A stretch of 64,000 nt of DNA from Epiperipatus broadwayi (lineage: Eukaryota; Onychophora; Udeonychophora; Euonychophora; Peripatidae): positions 2,977,881 through 3,041,880 of the forward strand of contig JAQFVV010012489.1 of the NCBI GenBank assembly GCA_028023455.1, in the 5' to 3' direction. The notes below the pieces were generated by a model. It made no database searches. It was not told the DNA's origin and saw only the letters and a list, made by a program, of their open reading frames with translations. Of the stretch, positions 22,899-34,289 are shown one piece after another. The position numbers and the translations under genes were made by a program. Every line of letters starts with the position of its first letter. The first letter of the stretch is position 1.

Positions 22899-23224
22899 CT
22901 AACCAAGTTTAATTCTATGATTAATTTCATCCATTATGTTTCCACCTGTATTAATAATCTGACCGAGGTATTTGTAACTGTTAACTTCTTCTAATTCATC
23001 ATAATCAATCTTTATTATCATATTTTGAGCAAATCCATTAAACATTACTTTAGTCTTTTTAACATTTATCTTTAGTCCTACTTTCCTACTTTCATCTGAT
23101 AACTCCTGCAACATTTCCTGCAGCTCTGAAGCATTATTTGCAAAAACAACTACATCATCTGCAAAATCTAAATGACTTAATAATCTCCATTTACTTTCAC
23201 TCCTTTAGTTCCCCATTTTAATTC
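22899..23224 (-). pseudogene. RTE LINE reverse transcriptase, motif C and thumb (copy 1)
   Basis: After another one-base shift near 23190, the FADDVV catalytic box is encoded at about 23147-23168. It is followed by ELQEMLQELSDESRKVGLKINVKKTKVMFNGF and NSYKYLGQIINTGG, the usual post-motif-C block of LINE reverse transcriptases. Both catalytic Asp residues are kept. Confidence 0.8.
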
Positions 23225-23479
23225 TCAAAATACTTCTTGCAGCACTACTGTAAAAAGTTTTGGAGATATGGAGTCACCTTGTTTTACACCTTTCTCAATG
23301 TTGATGTTCCCAGTATCATTAAGTAATCCAATTGTTGCTGTTGCATTTTTATAAATATTCTTTAAAATATGACAATATCCTGGATCTATACCTTGATGAT
23401 CCAATGCTTTAATCACTGAAGAAATGTTTATAGAATCAAATGCCTTTTCATAATCTACAAATCCAAAACATAATGGCAA
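23225..23479 (-). pseudogene. RTE LINE reverse transcriptase, motifs A and B (copy 1)
   Basis: Palm-domain continuation in a shifted frame. FVDYEKAFDSI holds the first catalytic Asp (motif A), and KGVKQGDSISPKLF is motif B. The sequence overlaps the preceding frame by about 25 bases, so a single small indel separates them. It ends at a stop near 23225; copy 2 reads through the equivalent position. Confidence 0.85.
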
Positions 23480-24459
23480 CTCATATTCATTTGTTGTTCT
23501 ATAACTTCTCTCAATACCTGGATATGATCTCCTTTACTAAAACCACTTTTAAATCCAGCTTGTTCTCTTGGTTGGTGGAAATCCAATGTTCTCTGTAGAC
23601 GAGTTGTAATTATCTTGGTAAAAATTTTATATAAAACTGATAAACGGCTGATAGATCTGTAATTTCTAATATCTTCTTTATCACCTTTTTTAAATATTAA
23701 TATTATTACTGCATTCTTCCAATCATCCGGTACATCTTTATCATTTAGACATTTGGTATATAACTTTGCTAAAAAAAATTCTATTTCTTCATCTGCTTCT
23801 TTTAATATATCAATTAAAAATCCATCATTACCTGGAGCCTTTCCTTTCTTTATACATTTAATAGCTTGTCTCACTTCTTCATTTAAAATTCTGGGCAATT
23901 CAGAAGATGTAATAGATATAGGAGGTACTTGTTCTTTATTACTATATAATTCTTGATAAAAATCTTCTACCAATTTCATGATGTCATCTCTCTTTTTAGT
24001 AATAATTCCATCTTTTTTTCTTATTGCAGATATAAATTTCCTATCAATACCAAAATGTTGTTTAACATTCTTAAGACTTTTATTCTCTTCTATAGCTTTT
24101 CTTGCTAGTTCACAGTTATACTTTCTTATATCATTTTCAACTCTTTTCTGCACCATTTTACAAAATTCGAGATATTCAATTCTTTTTAATGCATCATTTT
24201 TGTATATCTTCATATTCCTTCTTTTCTTTATAAATTTTCTAGTCTCAGTTGAAATTTTATTAGTCAATTGCTGCTTTTTTCTACCAGCTATCTTTGTTGC
24301 AGTTTTTAAAAGTGTATCAGTTATTTTCATACTAATTTCATTCAAATCTAAATCAAGTTCAAAATCTACTAATACTTGAAACCGATTTGTAAGTTCTAAT
24401 TTAAATTCATTAGAATGTTTCTGAAGATTAGAAATATCAACTGTAAATATTGTTTTTCT
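23455..24459 (-). pseudogene. RTE LINE linker and reverse transcriptase N-terminal half (copy 1)
   Basis: In frame with the endonuclease after one stop codon; the internal ATG at 24345 opens 296 codons. A basic linker (residues 20-60) is followed by GKAPGNDG (168-175), DWKNAVIILIFKKGD (RT block 1), NYRSISRLSVLYKIF (228-242; the usual NYRPIS with Pro to Ser), and EQAGFKSGFS (261-270). The frame shifts just before motif A, and the protein continues in the next segment. No start is expected here because the RT is normally translated as one polyprotein with the endonuclease. Confidence 0.85.
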
Positions 24460-25200
24460 TTATAATTTTTGTCTCTCTAGTTTTACATTAACACGTATCT
24501 TACCCCTTATTAATCGATGATCACTTCCTGTGCTAAATTTATTAAGAACATTACAATCTTGAAATATGTATTTCCTGTTAGTCAAAATATAATACAATTT
24601 TGCAGTACCTTCATTTGGATGCTTCCATGTCCATTTTCTTTTAACATTTTTTTCAAAAAAAGAATTCATAATATAAAGTTTTTCTTTTTCTGCAAACTTT
24701 ACAAGTCTATGTCCTCTCTCATTTCTATTACCATATCCAAAATTACCTATAGCACTTTCATCTTTCATTTGTTTACCATTTCTAGCTTTAAAGTCCCCCA
24801 TAACAATTATAAAATGTTGTTTACTCTGAACAAAAGCTGTTTGTACATCCATATAAAAATCTTCTACTACTTTATAACTATGAGAACTTGTTGGGGCATA
24901 AACCTGAATTATCTGCATTTGGTATCTGATATTAAGTTGTATAACTAATCTTGCCACTCTGTCCAATACAGCATCAATCTCCACAATATTGTTCTTCCAC
25001 TTTTTATTTATAATGAATCCTACTCCACTTGTATTTCCAATATCTGTGCCTTTATAATAGAGTATATGTCCACTTTTTAAATCAATTGTCTCTTCACCTT
25101 TTCTTCTAACTTCACAAAGTCCAATAATGTCCAATTTAATATAAGAGAGTTCTTCTAATTCTTACAATCTTCCTTCACTTGAAAGTGATCTGCAGTTGTA
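24460..25200 (-). pseudogene. RTE LINE endonuclease domain (copy 1)
   Basis: APE-like endonuclease that would nick target DNA for target-primed reverse transcription. An N-terminal TYNCRSLSS begins at 25200. A premature TAA at 25162-25164 replaces the Gln codon present in copy 2. From the first ATG after that stop (25134) 224 codons are open: the catalytic Glu in GLCEVRR (residue 8), VYAPTSSH (78-85), GDFKAR (113-118, where the family usually has GDFNA) and SDHRL (204-208) with the catalytic His. The usual IDYIL is altered to LYYIL (181-185). The frame ends at TAA 24460-24462, where copy 2 has TTA, and continues in the same frame into the RT block. Confidence 0.85.
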
Positions 25201-25690
25201 AGTACCTAAATAAAAAGTCATCATCAAATGGCAGCCTGGGTCTGCAATCAGGGGATTCTTAGCACCCTCTTCCTTCAGCTGCCAACTGCTGCCTTGGCTT
25301 TACAGTCTCCTGGGAATAAGAGCCATGCTTTATTCTTATCTGTCATAATTGTATATATGTATTGAAAGAAAAATCATTTACACAAACATTCATTCTACCT
25401 TATCAGGCACTGAAAAGAAAGATCATGGTGTTTCTTGATCTTAAACTCAGAGATAAAAAGCCAATAAACTCACCACATTGGCTAATGCATGTTGGTGAGC
25501 AGCCCATCCATGTTCCTATACTATATGAATAATCACATAGTAAGAACAGCTGTAATGACAAGAACGTATGAAGTGGACATTAGGATTTTGCCCTGCTCGG
25601 TTTCTTTAAGGCCTCCAAGAGAAATCAATCCTTTCAGTTAATAACCAACTCCTTTCTGCAGCCAATAATCATTTATCAGTGAATAATTTA

Positions 25691-26351
25691 GCAGGTAATG
25701 ATGAACTATTTAAAACAAAACATAAATCATAACTTGTTTTTATTTCCCATCTGCTTGAATAGAATGTCATATAAAAACAATTATTCTGAAAGCTGAGAAG
25801 CTTCTTGTTTTTATTTAGAAATTACTAAAAGTTTCTATGAAAATTGGAAATCTTTTATAAATATAGAAGATGTAGGATTTGTAAGACATGAGTGAGTCAG
25901 ATTGTATTGAGAGATTTGCACATACTGCCTACATAAAAATCATCTATTATGTAATCATTACAATATCATTACAATTATCTTTAATAGAAAGTTGTTTGCT
26001 TTATGGGTTCTTTAAAAAATGCATATTATTAGAAGAATAATTAATCTCCTGAAGTACAATTATACCAACATTATGCTGCTCAACTACTTTGTAGAAAATA
26101 CCCATTTTGAATTTTGATTTACCCTCACTGTTAAGTGGAAATAATTTTGCTGTGGTTCTTAAGTAAACAAAAGATCACTCTGTAAAAAGTATTATAAGAT
26201 TGTCAAAACAACAGTTACTTTTCATTTAGGGAGCTTAGGATCTTCAGCATAGTAACTCTGGTATGGATATACCCTAAAATATCTTCAAGGTTAATGTTAC
26301 TAGCTTTATTATGTATTTTTATAATTTGTTTTCAATATGTAGCAATCATGA
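25691..26351. other. AT-rich non-coding stretch
   Basis: Between the LINE 5' end and the 26.4-kb palindrome; no gene or repeat seen. Confidence 0.55.
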
Positions 26352-26541
26352 GAGAATCACCCCTCTACACATTTGCTCTATGGATTTAAATATTTAAGAA
26401 ATACTCTCCTTTTTAAACACAAGGTAATGTCTTTTGAAAAGATAAGATGAATAACCTTAATTTTTTAATCTAAGCATCTTGTGTTTAGAAAGGAGAATAT
26501 TTCTTACATGTTTAAGTCTATAGAGTATAAAAGTGATTTCC
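26352..26541. repeat. imperfect palindrome, MITE-like
   Basis: The left arm (about 26352-26424) pairs with the right arm (26478-26541), and the inner 48 bases (26376-26424 with 26478-26525) match best. The roughly 53-base spacer has no coding capacity. It is either a non-autonomous foldback element or a local inverted duplication. Confidence 0.6.
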
Positions 26542-26939
26542 CTATAACTGTTAGAAATTAAAAATACAGCATTACATAAATAAATAACTCATTATATTTG
26601 TTTTCAGTAACCAGGAGTTCATTAAGATGAAGTCTGGTTTTCATATACAAACAAATGGTTTTTTTTGTATTAATATAGATTAATTTCAAGATAGCCTGTA
26701 CTTCTAATAAAATATATAAACTAATAATATAATAATAGTGATTGTTAATTTAATTTTAATTGTTAATATTAATTATGAAAGAATTAAGTGAGGATGATAA
26801 TTTTCTTTGTCATTTATAATTATTATTACATCAACTCAAAAATAAATCACTTTAATTTTCAATAAAATAATATAAACAATTATAAGATTATATAATGACA
26901 GAGAAAGAATTGCATATTTATAAAGATGTTCATTAGCTA

Positions 26940-27080
26940 ATAATAATTTTGCACGGTTTGACATATTGTGGGGAGAAGATAATAGATGGACAGTTGAAAT
27001 CTTAAACGGGTTCCAAAATATTGTAAAAGACTTAGAAAGGGATCACTTGTGAGGTTGCAAATGATGATGATAATATTGAA
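26940..27080 (+). mobile_element. 3'-end fragment of the RTE LINE
   Basis: It aligns with the C-terminal coding end of the two long copies: GATAATAGATGGACAGTTG, AAATCTTAAACG, a 'ttgtaaaagact' block and 'cttgtgag'. The sequence then jumps to the GATGATGATAAT tail and lacks about 100 bases of the 3' region. It is a 5'-truncated, internally deleted insertion in plus orientation. Confidence 0.7.
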
Positions 27081-27542
27081 TTTTGCTTTAAAAATGCATA
27101 ATTATTTCTTCAACATTTTTAGACAAAAACTATTACAGAAAGAGCAAAACTTTTTATAATCTATCAAGTATTTGAACCTTCACAAATAACATTTTAAATA
27201 TACTTAAAAGTGGTGAAAGAAAATAAATATATTTTTAAGATTTTGTACATGGTAAAAACAAACGATGGAGTTGAAATATTTATTTTTTTATTTATTTTTT
27301 TATTTAAAGTATATTCTTTATTAATAACACAAATTGTATACTATTTAACAAATATATATATATTAATCTTGACTTAAATGTTTATATCTGGATTAGAAGC
27401 GCTATGGTAATATTTAGCCTATTAAATAATTAGTAACACTTATTAATAGATTTATCGAAAAAGTTTATACTTAAATTCTAAATACACACATAAAATTAAA
27501 TTACAGTAACAAATAACATTATATAATTAAACATAAAAAAAA

Positions 27543-27845
27543 TGATCAGAAAATAATAAATAAATTCTTACAACAGCTATATAAATATCAAATTTTTTAT
27601 ATATACATAAAAAGCCTTCTTCAGCACCTGATTTGGTGCCTTTTTCAAATGTTAATAGTCTATCATGTTACGTAATAGATTATTAACATTTCAAAATGGC
27701 ACCAAATCAGGTACTGAAGAAGGCTTTTTATGTACATATAAAAAAAATTATATATACATATCAATTTTTTTATATGTACATAAAAAGCCTTCTTCAGCAT
27801 AAGTAGCTATTGTAAGAATTTATTTATTATTTTCTGATTATTATG
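27543..27845. repeat. nested palindromic element
   Basis: Outer arms of about 35 bases (27543-27577 and 27811-27845) are inverted copies. Inside, a segment of about 47 bases (27593-27640) occurs inverted at 27692-27748, and its outer half occurs again in direct orientation at 27766-27797. The order is outer arm, A, spacer, A-inverted, partial A, outer arm-inverted. It could be a foldback element that partly duplicated its inner arm. Confidence 0.7.
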
Positions 27846-28769
27846 TTATGAAAGATCAACATAAAGATATTTATTCTTTCCCAATTTAATAATTAAACAT
27901 ATAAGTAAATATTGAATTTAAACAAATACATGTATTAAATTTAACTATATTTTTATCATAGTCTTTGGATACTCTCTCATTTTGAAGACAAATGTTTTAA
28001 GCATAGAAAGACTGCAAAACGTCTTGCATAAAATTAATTCAAAACACAGTTGATATTATTAATATAAACAATTAGATATCCATTTATCAACCAATAATTG
28101 AATGCTAGCTGAAATAATTAATGGCTTTTTTTTAATTAAAAAAACATCTATTCGAAACTTTTAAAAAAATATAATCATTATCCCATTGGACTCAATTTCA
28201 TGCCATGTATAGCAAACATTTATGTCAACTAGTATATTTTAAAGTTATTTAAAAATATCACAAATTATTTTCAAGTATTATTAATAAAAATGAAAGACTC
28301 TTCAAGTTTAATTCAGTTTCTATATGTATGTATTTCAGATGGAACACTATACTTACAGTAGAGCTTATTAATATATGTATTAAAATCAATTAAGTATACT
28401 GAAGAGGGTTTTACAATGAAACTCTATTTTTTAATTATTGATGTAAATATTTACATTGCTTATAAAATATTACACATTATTAATAATGATAAATGAAATT
28501 CTACCAAAGTAAAATAATTACTATCTGAAGGATTTATTTTCATCTGCACTTGAATTTAGAATGGATGTATTGACTTAGTAATGCTGATAAAAATATTATT
28601 TAGAATCTGTTTCAATAGATCATGATTTATTTACTTTTTAATAAAAAAACAAACAAAAAACAATTCATTTGTTTGCTAGTACTTAAATTTAAATTCCATT
28701 TTTAAGAGGTGGCATTTTAAAAAAAATATATACAAATTTTATTCTATCTATCAGCTGTACTGACCTATT

Positions 28770-29490
28770 GATTGCTTTAACAATTTTCTTTTAAAGATTT
28801 AATGTAAATTAAACAAAAGAAATGTCAGAAATGAAAGACCATTGTTACAGCAAATTACTAAAATTCTGAGCTTTCAGCTGGTCATTTAATAATAATTAGT
28901 TGCTTTAACAATTTTTTTAAAGATTTCATGTAAATTAAACAAAACATTTTAATATTATATAAATAAATTTCAAAATTTTAATAAAGTCAAATTAAAATTT
29001 ACATTTTTAAATATACCTGATAATTTGATAGTTTTAGGCTATAAATATATATTTACTGGAGCACTCTCTGAATTAATAATCATTTATTAATTGCTATGCA
29101 TGTCACTCATTTGAAACTATATTAGGGAATTGACAGATCATGAAAGCGCAAAGTGCATTAGCATCAAATTATGAATCAACATCTATGACTCTTTCTGCAG
29201 CTGGCTGGGGCAGAATACAAAAATTCTGAGTGTTTTTGCAATTTTTTTTATTAAATAAAATATTTGTAGGACTTTTTTTAATTGATTGTTTAACATTTTT
29301 TTTAAAGATTTAATGTGAATATATTTTTTATTAAATATTGCTAATTTATAAAAGTTCATCACAATTGCTAAGAATGTCAATCATCTGAACTATATTAGGG
29401 GATCAGACTATGAAAGCATGAATCATGTTAATATTGAATTACAAAATTTATCATCTATGGATGTTGTTGCAGCTAGATAGAAATCTTTAC
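28770..29490. repeat. diverged local repeats, period about 265 bp
   Basis: The block with 'actatattagggaattgac ... catgaaagc' near 29115-29150 recurs near 29385-29425, and both are followed by a 'ctgcagctgg/ttgcagctag' end. Segments with 'ttaaagatttaatgt' near 28790, 28920 and 29300 belong to the same series. These look like old tandem duplications. Confidence 0.5.
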
Positions 29491-29667
29491 CATAAAATAT
29501 GTATTATACCTCTGTAGTTAAAAATGCACATACTGCTTTTTTCTCAGGTTTTTTTATTTAATGGCAAATTATTTTCTTCACATAAACATAGTGGGTGTGA
29601 CATTATTGAACAAACATTAATTCACCAATCAGACAACTGTGCTTTATTTAATCCAATTATTATAAAA

Positions 29668-29695
29668 TTTTGACTTTCTAACAATCTTCTTCAGA
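29668..29695 (-). other. CTGAAGA stem-loop, possible decayed hammerhead or retroelement 3' end
   Basis: On the minus strand CTGAAGA is followed by a weak hairpin (GATT/AGTC) and AAAAT where GAAAC would be expected, then an AT-rich stretch with AATAAAG. It resembles the third motif class at 16.6 and 54.4 kb but has lost the GAAA box. Confidence 0.2.
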
Positions 29696-30169
29696 GATAA
29701 AATACAATTGCATAAAATTTATTTTTGCACACATACAATAAGTAAATAATAATACTTTTTATACATATAATTATTATTTTACATTTTTATATCTATAGTA
29801 TATACATATTAATAAAAAATATTAAAAATATCATGTCACATAGTTGTATTTCATAGTTTTAAAAAAGATTGCTATAGAGTTAAAACATGGATAAAGCATT
29901 GTGAAGAATGCATCCAAAAGTGAAATTTATCAAGATTTTTAAAAATAAATGTTGCAAAAAAATTAAACAATACTGAGCCTTTCAGAAAAATTTGTTTTTA
30001 CACATACACACTAACATATATTATGAATATTAATAATGTAAAAACATTATTTTATGATATATTTGTAAAGTTCAGATGCAATAGTAAATTATATTAATGA
30101 GGTATCAATAGTAACCTGCTAATAATGATTCAGATGTTTTAATACAAAAACAGTATTACTCCAATTTTA

Positions 30170-30620
30170 CAATATAAATTTATATATGATTTTTTTTCTA
30201 TAGTACAGGCTTTTTCATACCTGCACTCCAATATATAATATATAGGGGATTTGAACTCAAACTTTCACATGACCCTCAACTATTTACACTATTGCATACT
30301 GCTGACACACTTTATCACACACGTTGAAAAGATAAATAATCACCAATACAAGTATTTTGTGCCAAACTAGCACCCTTCAGTTGGTCCAGATTATCATTTC
30401 CAGACATATATACTATTAATGCTCAGCTTATATTAAGATAGCCAAAATTCATACTTTAATGGACAGGCTTTAATCCACTGCACCCCATAACCTTTCAGCC
30501 ATCTATTTCATTGAAAATCTAATGATGGAATGCTCAAATCCCACATTGGTGCTAACTTCTCATTCTACCCATGTTGATCATATGTCACTCTGACCCCTTA
30601 TGTACAGGACATAATCCATT
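30170..30620 (-). repeat. hammerhead-SINE copy, full unit
   Basis: On the minus strand the unit runs from GGGGTCAGAGTGACA (about 30600) through the hammerhead segment (30349-30411) to the tRNA-like GAGTTCAAATCCCC (about 30245-30258) and a tail down to about 30178. It aligns along its length with 10600-10970. A second partial unit starts immediately beyond, in the same orientation. Confidence 0.7.
30349..30411 (-). ncRNA. hammerhead-like motif, two core bases changed
   Basis: The minus strand has CTGAAGG (30374-30380; the last A of the core is G), a 5-bp stem II at 30359-30373 (GTGCT/GGCAC with one G-U) and AAAA where GAAA is expected (30355-30358). GTC lies upstream at the expected cleavage position. 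Probably inactive but clearly homologous to the 22.1- and 47.6-kb motifs. Confidence 0.5.
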
Positions 30621-30649
30621 TACATACATATACGAGGGATGCACAGATC

Positions 30650-30845
30650 TTACAGCACTATATTTTAATATATAATCCCCCCCTACAGTACAGGTTTTTT
30701 CATAGCTGCACTCTAATATGTAATATACAGCGGATTTGAACTCAGAATTTCACACAGCCCTCAACTATCCATGCTACCTCATACTGCTGACACACTTGAT
30801 CACACCCACGTCGAAAAGATAGATAATCACCAATATACGTATTTA
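30650..30845 (-). repeat. hammerhead-SINE copy, partial second unit
   Basis: The 30656-30842 segment repeats 30178-30356, in the same orientation about 480 bases away, with roughly 85-90% identity by eye. Similarity stops at the bases that would form stem III beside GAAA, so the ribozyme core is absent from this unit. The pair is a head-to-tail arrangement. Confidence 0.7.
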
Positions 30846-31316
30846 TATAAAACATTTAATATTAGCACACACATTTCATATAACGTTAGATATAAATAAT
30901 GGTTCAAGGCTATGAAAATATATTCTGTACAGTTAATAAAATTTTTATGTATGTGAATAATGAAGAAACAGTAATTCAACAGTTTTAATATTTTCCTATT
31001 TGCATATCTTTGCGATAAGATTTAAAACTTTTGTAAAGTGTTCCGACAAATCTATCTACTATATGAAAATAGTTAAATATTAAAAGTATATATTATACCT
31101 GAAGGTAAAAACAGTCATAATTTCACATTTTGTTAAATATTAACAGCAAAAGTTTTTGAAAGTTATTGTTTATTATGTACAAAGTGAGAAGCAAACCATC
31201 ATTTTAAAAAAAAATAAGATAATTTTTTTTGCAGTTATTTTAAGTTATTATTGGAGCTTTCCTTCAATACAGTTTTATACTTTTTCTTATATTTTTAATT
31301 TAGCAATTCCTCTATG

Positions 31317-31367
<51 letters not shown>

Positions 31368-32629
31368 ATGCACTGCTATACATGGTTTAGTGCAGTGATA
31401 GGAAGTCAGTCTATGAAATGTTAAGTTCTTTCGATAGATCCCAGATCTGAAATTTCCAGCAACTGAACATTTATAAACTCCCAAAAGATAAATTCACTTG
31501 ATTATTTTTTATAATTATCCACTGTTTTTGTTCCATAGTTTAAAAATAAATTAATAATGATTAGAAATGTGTAACTCTGAATTCATAAATTTCACGTATT
31601 CACAACAGTATTAGAATTCTCATGAGTTTTCTTTCAGTCACCAATTTTTTTCTTATTATGCACTCCATTAATCACATTGTTGATTTCTCTTCAGATTTAT
31701 AACTCTATTGACTTTTTAATAATTTGACTATTGTATTTATTTTGATGATGCAAAATATCTGCATTAAAAATCACATTGTATTGTACATAAGTTCAGCACT
31801 TATATAGAATTCACTATCCATTGGTATTAAGTATTTGTAGAGGACTACAAATCAAATGGTTGCAAATATCAAAAAAATTCTATTCTTTCTGTCTGTACTC
31901 TCTTTATAAGCACGACTGACAAAAAAAGTGGATGTAATTCCATCATTCTTGAAGAAACGTCATTAAGGTTTAAATTAAAACACACCTAAAAATAATTAAA
32001 ATGTTTTTAGTAGTTCTATAGTACTGTGTAAGTTTGTAAAACTGATTTTGTGACAATAAATATGGTATGAAAGTTGATACTGTAAAAAAAAATCATTGAT
32101 CGGCCTAAAGTGTTGAAATAATATTTTAGAAGGTTAGAAATAAAAATAAAATGATTGGTTCTGTCACAGACTTCACTGCAGAATGAAATGAGGAAATAAA
32201 AAAGTACTATAATAAAATAATAGGATTGGTATTTCCAGCAGTAATGGGTCATCTTTTGCCACTACTTTAACAATTTTTCCTGACATGTCATTACAGAGAG
32301 CTACATTACCAACTTTAATAAGACTTTTACATTATTAATAAATCAAAAAATACAGTTAAAAAAGAAGAGTGCTGGAAAAATATAGTAATTTCTTAAATCT
32401 TTATTTTCAATTACAGAAATTAATCAAGACTGATAGAATACAGCATTAAAAAAAAATATTTAAAAACTTGAACAATAATAAAAAATAAATAATTATTACT
32501 TATTATGTAGGCAGTTTATCATTTTTCTGAAAATTTCTAATTCAAAAATTTCCATTATTGAAATAATGTTACAAAATGTTATGATTTATTTGTCTTATAT
32601 AAAAAATGCTATCAACTATATAAGTGTAT
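30846..32629. other. AT-rich non-coding stretch with a (TA)n tract
   Basis: An uninterrupted (TA)n of about 44 bases lies at 31320-31363. Open frames that cross it are low-complexity (Tyr-Ile repeats). No gene was found. Confidence 0.7.
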
Positions 32630-33035
32630 TCTCAATTAGCTTCAAAGGCTGATATTTGAATGTAATATAATTATAAACACGGCGCTTGATAAAATAATTG
32701 CTTATTTACTCATAATTAAGTTTCAGTAAAAATGACATTTAGTAAATTCTAAGCAATTTCATCGACGTCATTCAGTCAACAAACATCGTAAATAGTAATT
32801 TAAAGTGAGATTCTACTCACACTCTCCTCGACAGTTCTTAGATTTGCTCATATAAAAGAATTTGGGTTGTAGGAATAAGAGGAACCTTTTTATTCCTGCA
32901 TAAATACTATATCTTGGATTGAAGAGGAAAGTATTCATTTATTTAACACTCTCATAAGGCGCGTGCTCAATTAGCTTGAAAGGCTGATATTTGAATGTAA
33001 TATAATTGTAAACACGGTGCTTGATAACATCTTTC
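32630..33035. repeat. dispersed repeat flanked by 70-bp direct repeats
   Basis: The 70 bases at about 32630-32700 recur at 32966-33035 with only a few changes (CAATTAGCTT ... CTGATATTTGAATGTAAT ... AACACGG). The block between and including the second copy (32755-33035) is related to 46690-46960. The high identity of the flanks suggests a recent local duplication of an older dispersed element. Confidence 0.65.
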
Positions 33036-34289
33036 TACAGAAAAATAGTGAAAAAAAAAGTTAATATATTCAAATTCCAGATGGGAAGTTTTAGGTTTTT
33101 TTCCCCTTTTTATACTTTTATTTAAAAATAATTAAATATTTATTTACTAATCAATAAAAATGATTAGCTAGATTAAATATAGACCAGATACTTAAAAAAA
33201 TTAATTTAGCTTGGAATCAAAAAATTAAATACAAAAATTTGAATCCCAGGTCATGGCATAAGAAAGTAAATATGTTGTAATTATATCACAAGTCTTACAT
33301 GTAGGTATGTGTGTGTTTCAAAAATTATACATTAAACTGTAACAATTAGGATTTACTTTACTCCACAAGAAATATATTTAAAGGAATACATTTAAAAACT
33401 ATTAAGTCTTAAAAACATTTACAATTTATTTTGAAACATTTTGAAACTAATTATAATATATTTCTTTTGACATATTTTACATTTTCCAACTTAGTTTTAA
33501 AACTGTCACATATAAAAGATTAAAAGAGGAAAGAAAAACGAGAAACAATAAAAAAGAGAAGACAATTGTGTGCATAAAAAGAAATAATTCTAAAATATTT
33601 TGTTTATAATGAATCTTGACCAAAGCACAATATGATAATTTTAGTTAAGGGTTGGAGGAAGGTAATAATAGATTATAACTTACAAGCTATTGGTTTGATA
33701 ATATAATCAAAAGTATTTCCAAATTCAAATCAATTCTCATATTTACTTTGTTTCAGCATATTTGAATGTTTAATGATTTTTCTTATTCATATTTTTGATA
33801 ATGAAATTACAAAATTAAGAATGCACTTATTATTAATTTATCCCTTAATAACTTAGCAGTTTTTATTAGTTAGTACTTATGAATCTCAGACAAAAAACAT
33901 TTATTAGAAGAGTAATGCAGAGACTTCAGACAGACATAGCAGAAGAAAAAGAACTTATAACAAAATGCATGGGCTAGAAAATAAACGGGTAAGTTTGACA
34001 TCACTTAGAAAATTGAGACTAAATTACAGTTGGGCTTAACGTAATTAAAAAAATTGCAAAAATATATAGAAAAAAAGCATGCGATATGGATTGATGAAAT
34101 AGAGAAATTTGCTGGTGTAATGTAAAGAAGAGAAACTATAGATTAGAGTAGCTAGACAAAACTTAAAAGAGATTTTTATTCTGCACTTGATAAATAATGC
34201 TTGCAACAATCTCTGGCAAGAATTCAATCTTACACTATCTGAACATTTTTAGTATGCCCAGAATTCTTTAGATAATGAATTGATAGTTT
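33036..34289. other. AT-rich non-coding stretch
   Basis: No gene or clear repeat was found between the duplicated repeat and the second RTE LINE. Confidence 0.55.

Larger units (their letters stand above)
22418..25690 (-). mobile_element. RTE-type LINE, near full length, copy 1
   Basis: A non-LTR retrotransposon of about 3.27 kb on the minus strand: a 5' leader (25.69 to 25.2 kb), an APE-type endonuclease, a reverse transcriptase and a C-terminal domain, ending in a short GATGATG-type tail, as RTE elements do. The leader and all coding blocks align with the plus-strand copy at 34.29-37.51 kb. That shared leader sets the 5' boundary. Frameshifts and stops make it non-autonomous now. No clear target duplication was found, and the exact ends are uncertain by some tens of bases. 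Confidence 0.85.

Noticed and set aside
23753-24379. Plus-strand open frames of 67 and 133 codons
   Set aside because: They are antisense shadows of the RTE reverse transcriptase on the minus strand.
24517-24948. 143-codon plus-strand open frame
   Set aside because: Antisense shadow of the RTE endonuclease.
28397-28416. CTGAAGA ... GAAAC resembling a hammerhead core
   Set aside because: The bases between the boxes cannot form stem II, and no stem I or cleavage site fits.
31156-31484. Open frames crossing the (TA)n tract on both strands
   Set aside because: Their length comes from Tyr-Ile repeats encoded by the microsatellite.
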